Positions 8,538 to 17,507 of a stretch of DNA of 64,000 bases are shown here, piece after piece. The stretch spans positions 1-64,000 of the forward strand of contig JAEWHG010000077.1 in assembly GCA_023387935.1 (NCBI GenBank), given 5' to 3'. The stretch's first letter is position 1; every line of letters starts with the position of its first letter. The notes under the pieces were generated by a model. That model did not search any database. It was not told the origin of the DNA and saw nothing but the letters and a program-made list of their open reading frames with translations. A program made the translations under genes and the position numbers. This DNA comes from Bacillota bacterium (lineage in GTDB: Bacteria; Bacillota; Clostridia; Peptostreptococcales; Natronincolaceae).

Positions 8538-8993
8538 ATGAATAAAAACGGATTAACTCTTATAGAAGTTATAATAACGTTTACTTTTCTAATAATATTT
8601 ATAGGCTCCATATTCACTATGTTAGGTTATATTAGTAAAAATAGTTCCATTAATTCAATACAGCTTGCTATGTCAGATATTCTACATAATAATATGGAGG
8701 AAGTTAAAGTTAAAATGAATACAGATATAAGTATTGCGATAAAAGAAAGCGGAAAATATGCTTATATAGAAAATGGAAATGAATATTCTGTTGAAAACAC
8801 TGTAGCTGAAGTAAGCAATAAGGAGGAGTTATACAAAATTTTTATAGAAATAAAAAAAGAAGGCGAAAATTTAAAGGATAATATGGCTTCATATTATTTT
8901 AATTTAATAAGCTACGAGCCACAATATTACAATGAAATCCCAATAACTACTGAAGATATCCATGGATTAAATTTCAAAGATAATAATGAATAA
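8538..8993 (+). CDS. Minor prepilin-like protein (PilV type)
   Basis: 151 residues with a very short leader MNKNG, then LTLIEVIITFTFLIIFIGSIF, a class III pilin helix with the Glu5. The globular part has no recognisable family. The ribosome site AGGAGG (8519-8524) is 13 bases from this ATG and only 5 from an ATG at 8530 that opens a three-codon frame (ATG AAA AGA TGA) overlapping the start; a re-initiation arrangement is possible. It follows the GspH-like gene by 27 bases and overlaps the next one by 8 bases. Confidence 0.8.
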   Translation: MNKNGLTLIEVIITFTFLIIFIGSIFTMLGYISKNSSINSIQLAMSDILHNNMEEVKVKMNTDISIAIKESGKYAYIENGNEYSVENTVAEVSNKEELYKIFIEIKKEGENLKDNMASYYFNLISYEPQYYNEIPITTEDIHGLNFKDNNE

Positions 8994-9543
8994 ACCCAAA
9001 CAACTCCACTCCTTAAAAACAAAATATAGATTAGGTAAAAAACTAAATATGAAATCATCTTCTGAAAAGGGCTTTTCATTAATAGAGGTAATAATAAGCG
9101 TTGCAGTTTTAGGTATGGTGCTTATTTTCATAAGTAATCTATTTAATATGAATGTTAAATATTGGGTAAGTTTTAATAAAGAATTAGAAATAAAGCGAAA
9201 TTTAAACATTACTAAGATTTTTATAGAAAAAGGGGTAAGGGAATGTAACCAAGCCAATATTATTTATGATGATAGAAATAAAATAATTAAGGGGAAGAAT
9301 AGTAACGGAGATATTGTTTTTGTTAATTTAAGTGGAAAAAGGATATATGATTATAATACATTGATTTATTTTTATAAAGATACTAAAGAAGTGCGAATTA
9401 ATAAAAGTGGTGAGCATAATGTGTTGGCAAAATATATAGATGACATAATAATTAAAGAAATAATACCTGAGCAATTACTGGAGATAGTCATATTTGCTGA
9501 TCAAATGGACTATTCCATTAAATTTAATTTAAGAATAAATTAA
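8986..9543 (+). CDS. Minor prepilin-like protein (PilW/GspJ type)
   Basis: 185 residues if it starts at 8986, coupled to the end of the previous gene, or 164 from ATG at 9049. The prepilin site is EKG/FSLIEVIISVAVLGMVLIF. The first start gives an unusually long leader of about 29 residues; the second gives MKSSSEKG, a normal leader, but with only a weak AGG 13 bases before it. I keep the long form and regard the short form as equally possible. The globular domain (YDYNTLIYFYKDTKEVRI) resembles PilW/GspJ-like minor pilins. Confidence 0.75.
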   Translation: MNKPKQLHSLKTKYRLGKKLNMKSSSEKGFSLIEVIISVAVLGMVLIFISNLFNMNVKYWVSFNKELEIKRNLNITKIFIEKGVRECNQANIIYDDRNKIIKGKNSNGDIVFVNLSGKRIYDYNTLIYFYKDTKEVRINKSGEHNVLAKYIDDIIIKEIIPEQLLEIVIFADQMDYSIKFNLRIN

Positions 9544-9623
9544 ACTTAAGTTCATAAGGCGTTTTTATTGCGACTAAGGGTAAAGTGTGTAAATTACCTT
9601 ATAAATTTTAATCAGGGGGATAT

Positions 9624-10238
9624 ATGGTTAAATATAGAGATAATTCTAATAAAGGTGCAATATTTGTTTATGTTATAATACTGTGCTCTATTATAATGAT
9701 ATTTGCTACATCCATAATTACACTTTTAGATGATGGACGTTTATATAGAAATTCTCAAATTAACGCTGCAAAATCTTATTATTTAGCTGAATCAGCAATA
9801 GACGAGGTGTTAAATACTATATATAGAACTACTGAGGATATAATAAACCAATATCTAATTGATTTAAAGGAATATAAAGTTCAATATATTATGGATAAGA
9901 ATAATGACAAGGGATCGAATATTAGGTATAATCCCCCTGCATTCAATAACTACATGTATATTGGTTTAATATCTGAATTAAACTCTTTAAAATATGAAAA
10001 TAAAAATCCCTTTGAAGAATATAGCAAAGTACATTCCTACAAAATTGAAGCTAAATATGAGGCCTCAAATAAAATTATAATTAATGTAGTAGGATCTTAT
10101 GAAAGTGCACGAAAGTTCATTAGAGTTGAACTATGTATGCCAGAACTTATTGAAGATGGAAAAGATCATTATAATTTGCCTAATGTTAAAATTAGATCTA
10201 TGTACATAAAATCAAAATATCAGACACTTGGAGTTTAA
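9624..10238 (+). CDS. PilX-like pilus-associated membrane protein
   Basis: 204 residues. After a short basic stretch (MVKYRDNSNK) comes GAIFVYVIILCSIIMIFATSI and then NAAKSYYLAESAIDEVLNTI. The AAxxYYLAESAID pattern is typical of PilX/GspK-like N-terminal helices, which lack the canonical Glu5. A GGGGGATAT site precedes the ATG. It closes the minor pilin group. PilX-type proteins form the tip complex with the other minor pilins. The globular half is not recognisable. Confidence 0.7.
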   Translation: MVKYRDNSNKGAIFVYVIILCSIIMIFATSIITLLDDGRLYRNSQINAAKSYYLAESAIDEVLNTIYRTTEDIINQYLIDLKEYKVQYIMDKNNDKGSNIRYNPPAFNNYMYIGLISELNSLKYENKNPFEEYSKVHSYKIEAKYEASNKIIINVVGSYESARKFIRVELCMPELIEDGKDHYNLPNVKIRSMYIKSKYQTLGV

Positions 10239-10261
10239 AATTATACGAGAGAAGGGTTACT

Positions 10262-10537
10262 ATGAAAGTTAGAAATTACATGGAAGATGCTGTAGAAATG
10301 CTGCTCCCAGATATATTAAATGGTTACGATGAGCTTTGTTGTTGTGAAGAGTGTCTCAATGATATTAAAGCAATCGCTTTAAATAATTTGCCACCTAAAT
10401 ATGTTGCAACAGAAAAAGGACGGGTACTATCTAAAGCCAATGTATTTACGATACAATCAGAAGTGGATGTTACGAAAGCAATAATTGATGCCATAGATAA
10501 AGTAATTAAGTTGCCTAGGCACGAGACCGTGATATAA
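10262..10537 (+). CDS. comFB: Late competence development protein ComFB
   Basis: 91 residues, the whole ComFB family length. Family features visible are MEDAVEMLLPDIL at the start, the cysteine-rich segment LCCCEECLNDIKAIALNNLPPKYV and the end ALIDAIDKVI-like helix. Members occur in competence or type IV pilus loci in Firmicutes and cyanobacteria, where some homologues bind cyclic dinucleotides; whether this one does cannot be told. It starts 24 bases after the PilX-like gene with an AGAAGGG ribosome site, so it probably belongs to the minor pilin transcript. Confidence 0.85.
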   Translation: MKVRNYMEDAVEMLLPDILNGYDELCCCEECLNDIKAIALNNLPPKYVATEKGRVLSKANVFTIQSEVDVTKAIIDAIDKVIKLPRHETVI

Positions 10538-10872
10538 GATAAAAAAATTTATATGATAAAACATTAAGAAAGTATAGGTGTAATTGAGATAAAATCTATT
10601 CAAAGCTAAAAAAATATGATATTATGGTATAGGAATTTATTAGTAAGAAAGTAAATTTAAAAGTTAGATGAAGTCTTGTTTTATATTGTACTATGTGTAA
10701 GTATATTGCTTTCATATGACTAGAATTTTAGTTTTAGGAAAAGATAAGGGTGAATCATAATTACTCTTAAGGTACGAACATAGGTTTTAGAGTTCTATCA
10801 AAATCAAAAAAAGACATTATAGAACTTAAAATATAATATACAATAGAAGATAAATTAATTTGGAGGGATACT
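10538..10872. other. Intergenic region before efp
   Basis: 335 bases with no gene-like frame. Near its 3-prime end is an inverted repeat, AGTTCTAT (10791-10798) and ATAGAACT (10819-10826), 20 bases apart. A TATAAT follows at 10832-10837. No good -35 box is seen at the proper distance. The repeat could be an operator or a weak stem. Confidence 0.4.
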
Positions 10873-11430
10873 ATGATTTCAGCAAGTGATTTTAGAAAAG
10901 GCGTGACCTTTGAAATGAATGGAGAACCTTATGTGGTTTTAGATTTTCAACACGTAAAACCAGGAAAGGGAGCTGCATTCGTAAGAACAAAATATAAAAA
11001 CTTAAGAAATGGTGGTACTAGAGAAGAAGCTTTCAATCCTAGTGATAAATTCCCTAGAGCGCATATTGAAACTAAAGAAATGCAATACTTATATAGTGAT
11101 GGAGAGTTATATTATTTCATGGATAATGAAACATTTGATCAAGTGCCATTAACATATGAAGAAGTAGAAGATGCTATTAAATTCTTAAAAGAAAATGATA
11201 GTGCTACTATTAAATTCTACCATGGAAAGCCATTCCAAGTAGATCCTCCTAACTTTGTTGAGCTAAAAATAGTTGAAACAGAGCCAGGTGTAAAAGGAGA
11301 TACTGCAAGTAATGTAACTAAGTCTGCTACTGTTGAAACAGGAGCTGTAATTCATGTTCCTTTATTTGTTAATGAAGGAGATACCGTTAGAATTGACACT
11401 CGTAATGGCGAGTATATGTCAAGAATATAG
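10873..11430 (+). CDS. efp: Translation elongation factor P
   Basis: 185 residues, the standard EF-P length. EF-P rescues ribosomes stalled at polyproline by binding between the P and E sites. The N-terminal KOW-like domain contains the loop [12 protein letters not shown] with the Lys that is modified in many bacteria, and the C-terminal OB domain ends [26 protein letters not shown] ribosome site before the ATG. As in many Clostridia it stands just before the spoIIIA operon. Confidence 0.97.
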   Translation: MISASDFRKGVTFEMNGEPYVVLDFQHVKPGKGAAFVRTKYKNLRNGGTREEAFNPSDKFPRAHIETKEMQYLYSDGELYYFMDNETFDQVPLTYEEVEDAIKFLKENDSATIKFYHGKPFQVDPPNFVELKIVETEPGVKGDTASNVTKSATVETGAVIHVPLFVNEGDTVRIDTRNGEYMSRI

Positions 11431-11473
11431 GGCAATAATACAAATGTTAAAATAAAAAAAGGAGGTTGTGAGT

Positions 11474-11917
11474 ATGGAATTTTTATATGAAAAGGTAGCT
11501 TATCTAAAAGGATTAGCAGATGGTATGGAAATTGAGGAGACAACTAAAGAAGGAAAGTTATTAATTAAAATTATCGACATTTTAGATGATTTTGCTGATG
11601 CAATAGTAGAATTAGATGAGGATACAGACGAAATAGCTGAATATATTGAAGCTATGGATGAAGATTTAACAAACATAGAGGAAGACTTATATGAAGATGA
11701 AGATGAAGACGAAGATGAGGATTATGATGACGAAGATGATGAAGATATAGATTTCGTTGAAGTAGAATGTCCTAATTGCCATGAAGAAATATACATAGAC
11801 GAAGACTTATTATTTGAAGATGATATCGATGTAGTATGCCCAAGATGCAATGAAAAAATCGAGTTAGAAGAAGAAGATGGTTGTTGTTGTGGTCATAACC
11901 ATGATGACGAAGAATAA
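11474..11917 (+). CDS. Acidic zinc-ribbon protein, CD1247 N-terminal domain type
   Basis: 147 residues. ATG 11474 is chosen over GTG 11468 because AAAGGAGG ends 8 bases upstream. The N-terminal part (MEFLYEKVAYLKGLADGMEI) matches the small clostridial domain known from C. difficile CD1247. Then comes an extreme Glu/Asp stretch (about 75-100), a four-cysteine zinc ribbon (CPNC and CPRC, about 107-132) and a C-terminal Cys/His cluster (CCCGHNH). No function is established. It is found between efp and spoIIIAA in related genomes, so a sporulation or translation link is possible but unproven. Confidence 0.75.
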   Translation: MEFLYEKVAYLKGLADGMEIEETTKEGKLLIKIIDILDDFADAIVELDEDTDEIAEYIEAMDEDLTNIEEDLYEDEDEDEDEDYDDEDDEDIDFVEVECPNCHEEIYIDEDLLFEDDIDVVCPRCNEKIELEEEDGCCCGHNHDDEE

Positions 11918-11937
11918 AAATTAATATTTACCACTTT

Positions 11938-11970
11938 AAAATCCAAGGATTAATCCTTGGATTTTTTTTT
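11938..11970 (+). terminator. Rho-independent terminator
   Basis: AAATCCAAGGAT (11939-11950) pairs perfectly with ATCCTTGGATTT (11953-11964), followed by a long T run. It ends the efp transcript and separates it from spoIIIAA. Confidence 0.9.
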
Positions 11971-12032
11971 CGTAAAAAAAGCATAATTAGCTCCATGCAT
12001 AAATATTAATGATATAAAAGGAGGGACATGTA

Positions 12033-13064
12033 GTGGAAAATCCTATGAATTTAATAAACCAAAGTAAAAGTGAGGTGTCTAGTGTTTCTAATTTGGAACT
12101 GTGTTTATCACCTAATGTTAGAAATATTATTAAAAAAATACCTAAAGATTTCAAATTAATTCTAGAAGAAATAAGACTAAGGATCAACAAGCCATTGATG
12201 GTATTCGGTGGTCAGAAAGACTATTTTGTTGATGCCAATGGGAATCTAACATTAGATTCTGTAAATAGTTATTTCATAAATATAGAGGATATAGAAAAAA
12301 CATTGCAGTTTGCATCCAATTACTCCATATATTCAGTGGAAGAGGAAATACGTAAGGGATATATAACAGTGCAGGGAGGACATAGAATTGGAATCGTAGG
12401 TAAAGCATTGATGGATAGTAATAGTATTAGGACTCTTAAAAACTATAGTGGTTTAAATATTAGAATATCGCGGGAAAAGATAGGGGTAGCTACTGGGGTA
12501 TTACCTCATATTATTAGTTCTAATGGGGAGTTGTTAAATACATTAATTGTTTCACCACCTCAATGTGGGAAAACCACTTTACTGAGAGATATTATTCGAA
12601 TGATAAGCTATGGCGCACCATATATGAACTTTAGAGGGCTAAAGGTAGGTGTAGTAGATGAAAGATCCGAGTTAGGAGCTTGTTTTCAAGGGGTACCACA
12701 GAATGATTTAGGTCCTAGAACGGATATATTAGATTCTTGTCCAAAGGCTGAAGGAATAATGATGTTGATTAGGGCAATGTCTCCGCAGGTAATTGCAACA
12801 GATGAAATTGGTAGAGAGGAAGATATGATATCCATAGAGGAGGCAATGATGGCAGGGATAAAATTAATTACTACTGTCCATGGTAGATCATTAGAAAATA
12901 TATTAAGTAAAAGAATTGTTGGCAAATTAGTTAAAGATGGCGTATTCGAAAGAATCATATTTTTATCAAACAGTAAGGGAGTTGGTACTATCGATAGTAT
13001 TTTTAATGGAGCTACCCTAAGTCCCCTTCAAGAAAATACGAAACAGAATAGGCTGGTAATTTAA
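12033..13064 (+). CDS. spoIIIAA: Stage III sporulation ATPase SpoIIIAA
   Basis: 343 residues from GTG 12033, placed 7 bases after GGAGGG. SpoIIIAA is a secretion-type ATPase made in the mother cell that powers or gates the SpoIIIA-SpoIIQ channel feeding the forespore. The Walker A motif is SPPQCGKTTLLRD (near residue 174), followed by VVDERSELGACFQG and the Walker B segment PQVIATDEIGREED. Length is a little above the B. subtilis protein. First gene of a complete eight-gene operon; AB follows after one base. Confidence 0.96.
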   Translation: MENPMNLINQSKSEVSSVSNLELCLSPNVRNIIKKIPKDFKLILEEIRLRINKPLMVFGGQKDYFVDANGNLTLDSVNSYFINIEDIEKTLQFASNYSIYSVEEEIRKGYITVQGGHRIGIVGKALMDSNSIRTLKNYSGLNIRISREKIGVATGVLPHIISSNGELLNTLIVSPPQCGKTTLLRDIIRMISYGAPYMNFRGLKVGVVDERSELGACFQGVPQNDLGPRTDILDSCPKAEGIMMLIRAMSPQVIATDEIGREEDMISIEEAMMAGIKLITTVHGRSLENILSKRIVGKLVKDGVFERIIFLSNSKGVGTIDSIFNGATLSPLQENTKQNRLVI

Positions 13065-13065
13065 T

Positions 13066-13587
13066 ATGACTTTTAAAGTGATATGTTCTATTCTAATAGT
13101 TTCATGCAGTTCACTGCTAGGATATATTTTTTCAAATACATATGTAGAAAGGACAAAACTTCTTCATAGTTTGTTAGGAACACTGCAGATGCTAGAAACA
13201 GAAATTGTATATGGATCCACTCCCATACCTATTCTTCTAGATAAAATAGGGAAAAAAAGCCGAAAAGAGATAGGAAATATTTTTTTTGCTGCTTTAAGCC
13301 TGCTAAAGGAAAAGGAAGGCCAAACCTTTGAAGAAGTTTGGATTAGAGCTGTAAATAATGAGATAGCAAATACTCCTTTTAGTAGAGAAGATGCGGAGAT
13401 CATACTATCTCTTGGTAAAAATTTAGGAATATCCAATTGTGAGGATCAAATAAAACATATTCGATTAATACAAGAAGAAGTAAAAAGAAATTATGAGATT
13501 TCTATAATAGAGCAAAGTAAAAATGTTAAATTGTATAAAAACATGGGATTCTTATTAGGAATATCCATTGTAATAATCCTATATTAA
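13066..13587 (+). CDS. spoIIIAB: Stage III sporulation protein SpoIIIAB
   Basis: 173 residues. One helix at each end (about 3-20 and 152-172) and a soluble GspF-like domain between, containing LLGTLQMLETEIVYGSTPIP and the conserved LGISNCEDQIKHI. It is thought to act like the platform protein of type II secretion in the SpoIIIA complex. It begins one base after spoIIIAA, so translation is coupled. Confidence 0.95.
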   Translation: MTFKVICSILIVSCSSLLGYIFSNTYVERTKLLHSLLGTLQMLETEIVYGSTPIPILLDKIGKKSRKEIGNIFFAALSLLKEKEGQTFEEVWIRAVNNEIANTPFSREDAEIILSLGKNLGISNCEDQIKHIRLIQEEVKRNYEISIIEQSKNVKLYKNMGFLLGISIVIILY

Positions 13588-13613
13588 AAAGCTTAAAGCT
13601 AGGAGGTCAAGTA

Positions 13614-13817
13614 ATGATTATGAATATTGACGTAATTTTTAAAATAGCTGGAATTGGTATAGTAATTACTGTACTTAATCAAGTATTAATTAAGGCTGGT
13701 AGAGAGGAACAGGCTACATTTATTACATTAGTTGGTGTGGTTGTAGTTCTTACGATGGTTGTTAACCTAGTAACTAATCTATTCGACACAGTAAAAACCA
13801 TGTTCCAGCTATATTAA
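13614..13817 (+). CDS. spoIIIAC: Stage III sporulation protein SpoIIIAC
   Basis: 67 residues with two transmembrane helices and the characteristic KIAGIGIVITVLNQVLIKAGREEQA. A mother-cell membrane component of the SpoIIIA-SpoIIQ channel. AGGAGG ends 8 bases before the ATG; a second in-frame ATG two codons on is possible. Confidence 0.95.
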   Translation: MIMNIDVIFKIAGIGIVITVLNQVLIKAGREEQATFITLVGVVVVLTMVVNLVTNLFDTVKTMFQLY

Positions 13818-13829
13818 GGATGTGACAAA

Positions 13830-14216
13830 ATGGAAATATTTCAAATAATCGGCATCGGATTGACTGCAGCAATATTATCCGTATTAGTTAAAAATCAAAA
13901 GCCGGAGATAAGCATATATATTAGTCTTGTAGCTGGTATCACAATATTTTTATTTATAGCTACTAAGCTTCAATCAGTAATTGAAATATTGAGTCAACTT
14001 GCTGGCAGAATAAATATCGACTCTATATATTTAACCACAATTTTAAAAATAGTTGGGATTGCATATATTGCAGAATTTGGAGCTCAAATATGTAAAGATG
14101 TAGGAGAAGGTGTGATTGCAGCTAAGATAGAATTCGCAGGTAAAATTCTTATTATGGTAATGGCAGTACCAATTTTAGTTTCTTTAATGGATATCATTAT
14201 TAATATAGTGCCATAG
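13830..14216 (+). CDS. spoIIIAD: Stage III sporulation protein SpoIIIAD
   Basis: 128 residues, four predicted membrane helices, beginning MEIFQIIGIGLTAAILSVLVK. Sequence kinship with SpoIIIAC is visible in the repeated IGIxxTxxxLxVLxK pattern. Membrane component of the feeding channel. GGATGTG ribosome site, 12 bases after spoIIIAC. Confidence 0.95.
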   Translation: MEIFQIIGIGLTAAILSVLVKNQKPEISIYISLVAGITIFLFIATKLQSVIEILSQLAGRINIDSIYLTTILKIVGIAYIAEFGAQICKDVGEGVIAAKIEFAGKILIMVMAVPILVSLMDIIINIVP

Positions 14217-14227
14217 GATGTGAAAAA

Positions 14228-15409
14228 ATGAAAAAAATTAAGGCTACAATAGTTTTAACTCTGATTATATTTATTGCTTTTGCTGGGGTTTCTTGGGCTA
14301 ATGAAAATGATATTACCCCAGAAGGTATAATTACAGATCAGTTAGACAAGCTCAATATATCTGATTTGCAGCAAATAATAGATAGTATCAATGATGACTT
14401 AGAAGAATATATTCCTAAAATTGAAATAAAATCTTTTATAACCAAAGTACTGAAGGGAGAGGAAATTATAACCTTAGAAGACATGTTAAAGGGATCAACT
14501 AAATATTTTTTTAAAGAAATAGTTGCTAATTGGAGAATTTTAGGCGAAATAATAGTGTTATCTGCTATATATGCACTACTAAACAATTTGCAGAGCGCTT
14601 TTGAAAACGAAGCAGTTGGAAAGCTAGCTTATATTGTGTGCTATTTAGTTATCATAACAATAACTATAAAGAGCTTTATCATAGCAATCAATTTAGGTAA
14701 AGATACAATAGATACGATGGTTACCTTTATGCAAGCACTAATGCCTGTTCTACTAGGCATTCTAATTGCTATGGGAGGGGTAACAACCTCTGCTTTTTTG
14801 CATCCAGTTTTGTTAGGCTCAATAGGTTTTATAGGTACAATAATAAAATCTGTAGTATTACCATTGATTTTATTCTCAGCAATATTGGCAATAGTTAACA
14901 ATTTATCATCTAAGGTGCAGGTAACAAAGCTTGCTAACTTATTAAAGCAATCCGCAGTAGCTATACTAGGTTTTGTTTTAACAGCATTTATTGGAATCAT
15001 ATCCATACAAGGGGTGGCGGCTTCAACTGTAGATGGAATTACTATGAGAACAGCTAAATTTGCTGTAGGAAGTTTTATACCTATTGTAGGAGGATTTTTA
15101 TCTGATGCTATGGATACTGTTATGGGGTACTCGCTCCTTTTAAAAAATGGAATTGGTGTAATAGGGTTGGTTGCTATTTTTATTATTTGTTTAATTCCTA
15201 TGGTTAAAATTGTGGCATTAATAGGAATTTATAAAATATGCGCTGCTATTGTAGAGCCAATTGCCCAAAGTCAATTGGCAGATTGTTTAAATCAGATGAG
15301 TAGCTCTTTGATTTTGATATTTTCAACTGTGTCTTCTGTAGCAATTATGTTTTTTATAACAATATCCATTATAGTTGGAGCTGGCAATATTACAGTAATG
15401 ATGAGGTGA
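14228..15409 (+). CDS. spoIIIAE: Stage III sporulation protein SpoIIIAE
   Basis: 393 residues, with a signal peptide (about 1-25, ending GVSWA), an extracytoplasmic helical part and then about seven membrane helices. Family phrases ALMPVLLGILIAMGGVTTSA and AVGSFIPIVGGFLSDAMDTV are clear. It is the largest membrane subunit of the SpoIIIA complex. It starts 11 bases after spoIIIAD with the same GGATGTG site, and the next gene begins 4 bases after its stop. Confidence 0.96.
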   Translation: MKKIKATIVLTLIIFIAFAGVSWANENDITPEGIITDQLDKLNISDLQQIIDSINDDLEEYIPKIEIKSFITKVLKGEEIITLEDMLKGSTKYFFKEIVANWRILGEIIVLSAIYALLNNLQSAFENEAVGKLAYIVCYLVIITITIKSFIIAINLGKDTIDTMVTFMQALMPVLLGILIAMGGVTTSAFLHPVLLGSIGFIGTIIKSVVLPLILFSAILAIVNNLSSKVQVTKLANLLKQSAVAILGFVLTAFIGIISIQGVAASTVDGITMRTAKFAVGSFIPIVGGFLSDAMDTVMGYSLLLKNGIGVIGLVAIFIICLIPMVKIVALIGIYKICAAIVEPIAQSQLADCLNQMSSSLILIFSTVSSVAIMFFITISIIVGAGNITVMMR

Positions 15410-15413
15410 TACA

Positions 15414-16043
15414 TTGGAATTTATTAGAGAGTGGATTATTACAATAATTTCAGTAATTATATTTATAACTTTTGTAGAAATATTAATACCAAATTCAAAC
15501 CACAAAAAGTATATAAATGTTGTAGTTGGGTTTTTGTTAATGATAATCATATTAAATCCATTAACGAAGCTTATCGGTGGTGAAATTGATTTTGAGGAGG
15601 GAATTATTAAAGTATCCAATCAATTAGAACTAGATACAGCTAAAAATCGGTTAAATAATATCCAATATAGCAATGACGATGTAGTTGTTAAAATATATAA
15701 AAATGAAATTACAAAACAACTAAAAAATCGTATCGAGCAAAATGACGAATATTTAGTTGAAGATGTACTTGTTGAAGTAGTTGAAGAGGCAGAAAGTCCT
15801 GATTTTGGATTAATTAAAAGCTTTAGCATTACTTTAAAGGAAAATACATATCATAAAAAAACTTACGAAACCACAATAAAGCCCGTAGAAATAAATGTAT
15901 CCTTAGGTGGAAAAATTAATAATACTGTAGAGGCTAATAGCATATTGATTAGTAATGAGGTAGATCTTATAAAAGATGATCTTAGTAATTTTTATAATGT
16001 ACTTAAGGATCATATAAATATTTATATACTTAAGAGTAATTAA
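15414..16043 (+). CDS. spoIIIAF: Stage III sporulation protein SpoIIIAF
   Basis: 209 residues from a TTG start, 5-6 bases after GAGGTGAT. Two N-terminal membrane helices (about 6-22 and 35-51, including VNVVVGFLLMIIILNPLTKLIGG-like sequence) and a soluble ring-building domain related to EscJ/PrgK. It overlaps nothing and lies between spoIIIAE and spoIIIAG as expected. Confidence 0.93.
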   Translation: MEFIREWIITIISVIIFITFVEILIPNSNHKKYINVVVGFLLMIIILNPLTKLIGGEIDFEEGIIKVSNQLELDTAKNRLNNIQYSNDDVVVKIYKNEITKQLKNRIEQNDEYLVEDVLVEVVEEAESPDFGLIKSFSITLKENTYHKKTYETTIKPVEINVSLGGKINNTVEANSILISNEVDLIKDDLSNFYNVLKDHINIYILKSN

Positions 16044-16062
16044 TTATGTGAGGGGGAGCATT

Positions 16063-16653
16063 ATGAAGATGGATGAAATTAAGGATTTTTTTAAGGAATT
16101 AATATCAAAGAAGCATGTAGCTAATATTGTAGTAATTCTTGCAGTAGCTATAATTGCACTAATATTTTCAAGTGACTTTTTAATTAAAGATTCTAGCTCC
16201 AAAAATAGGATCAAAGAAACAGTAGGCGCTACCTTTGTGCAAGAAGATGAGCTTTTAAAATCTGAAGAAGAGATAATAGAAGGAAGATTAAAGGAAATAC
16301 TTCAGAAGATAAAGGGTTCAGGAGAAGTTGAGGTTATGGTTACCTTTGAATTGGGACCGGAAATAATTCCAGCATCTAATACAGTTGAAAGTAAAGATAC
16401 TACGGAAGAAAAGGATGCTAATGGAGGAGTTAGAACAGTTATATCTGAAAGCATTACACAAAATCTCGTTACTACGAATAGTACTAGTGGGAACAGTCCC
16501 TTAGTATTAAAAGAAATTAAACCTCAGGTAAGAGGGGTTATTGTAGTGGCTGAAGGTGCTGAGGATGCAGAGGTGAAAATGCAATTATATGATGCAGTTA
16601 AAACAGTACTTCAGATTTCAGGAAATAAGGTTCAGGTCTATGCCACAAATTAA
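16063..16653 (+). CDS. spoIIIAG: Stage III sporulation ring protein SpoIIIAG
   Basis: 196 residues from ATG 16063, 7 bases after GAGGGGG; a GTG at 16048 lies inside the ribosome site region. One membrane helix (about 21-43), a linker and a C-terminal ring-building motif (KIKGSGEVEVMVTFELG, then VRGVIVVAEGAEDAEVKMQL). SpoIIIAG makes the large oligomeric ring between mother cell and forespore. Length is normal. Confidence 0.95.
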   Translation: MKMDEIKDFFKELISKKHVANIVVILAVAIIALIFSSDFLIKDSSSKNRIKETVGATFVQEDELLKSEEEIIEGRLKEILQKIKGSGEVEVMVTFELGPEIIPASNTVESKDTTEEKDANGGVRTVISESITQNLVTTNSTSGNSPLVLKEIKPQVRGVIVVAEGAEDAEVKMQLYDAVKTVLQISGNKVQVYATN

Positions 16654-16710
16654 GAAATAGGAATGATTAAATAAATAAAATTGGTGTATTTTATTATTGG
16701 AGGGATTAAT

Positions 16711-17439
16711 TTGAAATTTTCAGTTAGAGCGAGAAAAAACTTTGTAATTTTTTCATTAGTATTGATGTTAGGTGTAATAAGCTATGTTAATTATAGCTTA
16801 AATCAGAATGCACTTCTTGAAACTTCTAGTGAACTTGAAAAATATGAATTAACAATGATGGAGGAAAATAAAATAGTTGATGGCCTGATCGAGGAGGAAC
16901 TCGGACTCAATGAAGGTGAAGACATTAAAACTACAGGCAAGCCGGAAACTGATTTAGTAGATGCTGGTAAAGAAGAAATAGTTAATTCATTAATTGTTGA
17001 CAGTGCAGATAATAATAAAGTGTCAGAGCTAGCTGAGGCTATTAATGAGGACATAACTAAAGCTGTAACAAGTAAAAATTTAATGAAGAGTAGCTCCTAT
17101 TTTATTGAAGGAAAGCTTGAAAGAGATAAAAAAAGAAGTGAAATGATCAGCAATTTAGATGATATTATAAACGGACAAAATACGAGTGAAGAAATAAAAG
17201 ATCAGGCAGTAAGCATGAAATTAAATACGATTGAAAATACAGAAAAAGAGGTTTTTATAGAAAATATGATAATGGCAAAAGGATTCAATGATGTAATCGT
17301 GTACCTAAGTGATAATTCTATCAATATTGTTGTAAGCAGTGAAAATCTTGAATCCAATGATGTTGCGAAAATAGTTGATATAGTTAAACGGGAAACCAGT
17401 ATTTCTATGGATAATATTATTATTATGAGTAAAAAATAG
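16711..17439 (+). CDS. spoIIIAH: Stage III sporulation channel protein SpoIIIAH
   Basis: 242 residues from TTG 16711, chosen because GGAGGG ends 6 bases before it; a TTG at 16681 lacks a site. One N-terminal helix (about 8-26), a long acidic linker and a C-terminal EscJ-like domain (QAVSMKLNTIENTEKEVFIENMIMAKGF, ending SISMDNIIIMSK) that binds the forespore protein SpoIIQ in other species. Last gene of the spoIIIA operon. Confidence 0.93.
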   Translation: MKFSVRARKNFVIFSLVLMLGVISYVNYSLNQNALLETSSELEKYELTMMEENKIVDGLIEEELGLNEGEDIKTTGKPETDLVDAGKEEIVNSLIVDSADNNKVSELAEAINEDITKAVTSKNLMKSSSYFIEGKLERDKKRSEMISNLDDIINGQNTSEEIKDQAVSMKLNTIENTEKEVFIENMIMAKGFNDVIVYLSDNSINIVVSSENLESNDVAKIVDIVKRETSISMDNIIIMSKK

Positions 17440-17445
17440 AACTGT

Positions 17446-17474
17446 TTGTAAATATAGGTCTGATTTGATATAAT
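17446..17474 (+). promoter_or_regulatory. Vegetative-type promoter for the Asp23 gene
   Basis: TTGTAA (17446-17451), 17 bases, TATAAT (17469-17474). It stands between spoIIIAH and the Asp23 gene, so the latter can be expressed outside sporulation. Confidence 0.6.
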
Positions 17475-17507
17475 ATATTTATTAATTAAGACTCAAGGGG
17501 TGATAGA

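Noticed and set aside
11690..11760. Low-complexity GAA/GAT-rich repeat
   Set aside because: It encodes the acidic stretch of a real protein and is not an independent repeat element.
11979..12010. Sigma-E-like promoter before spoIIIAA
   Set aside because: An AGCATAAT and a GCATAAAT are present but only 11 bases apart, too close for sigma-E, and the second is a poor match.
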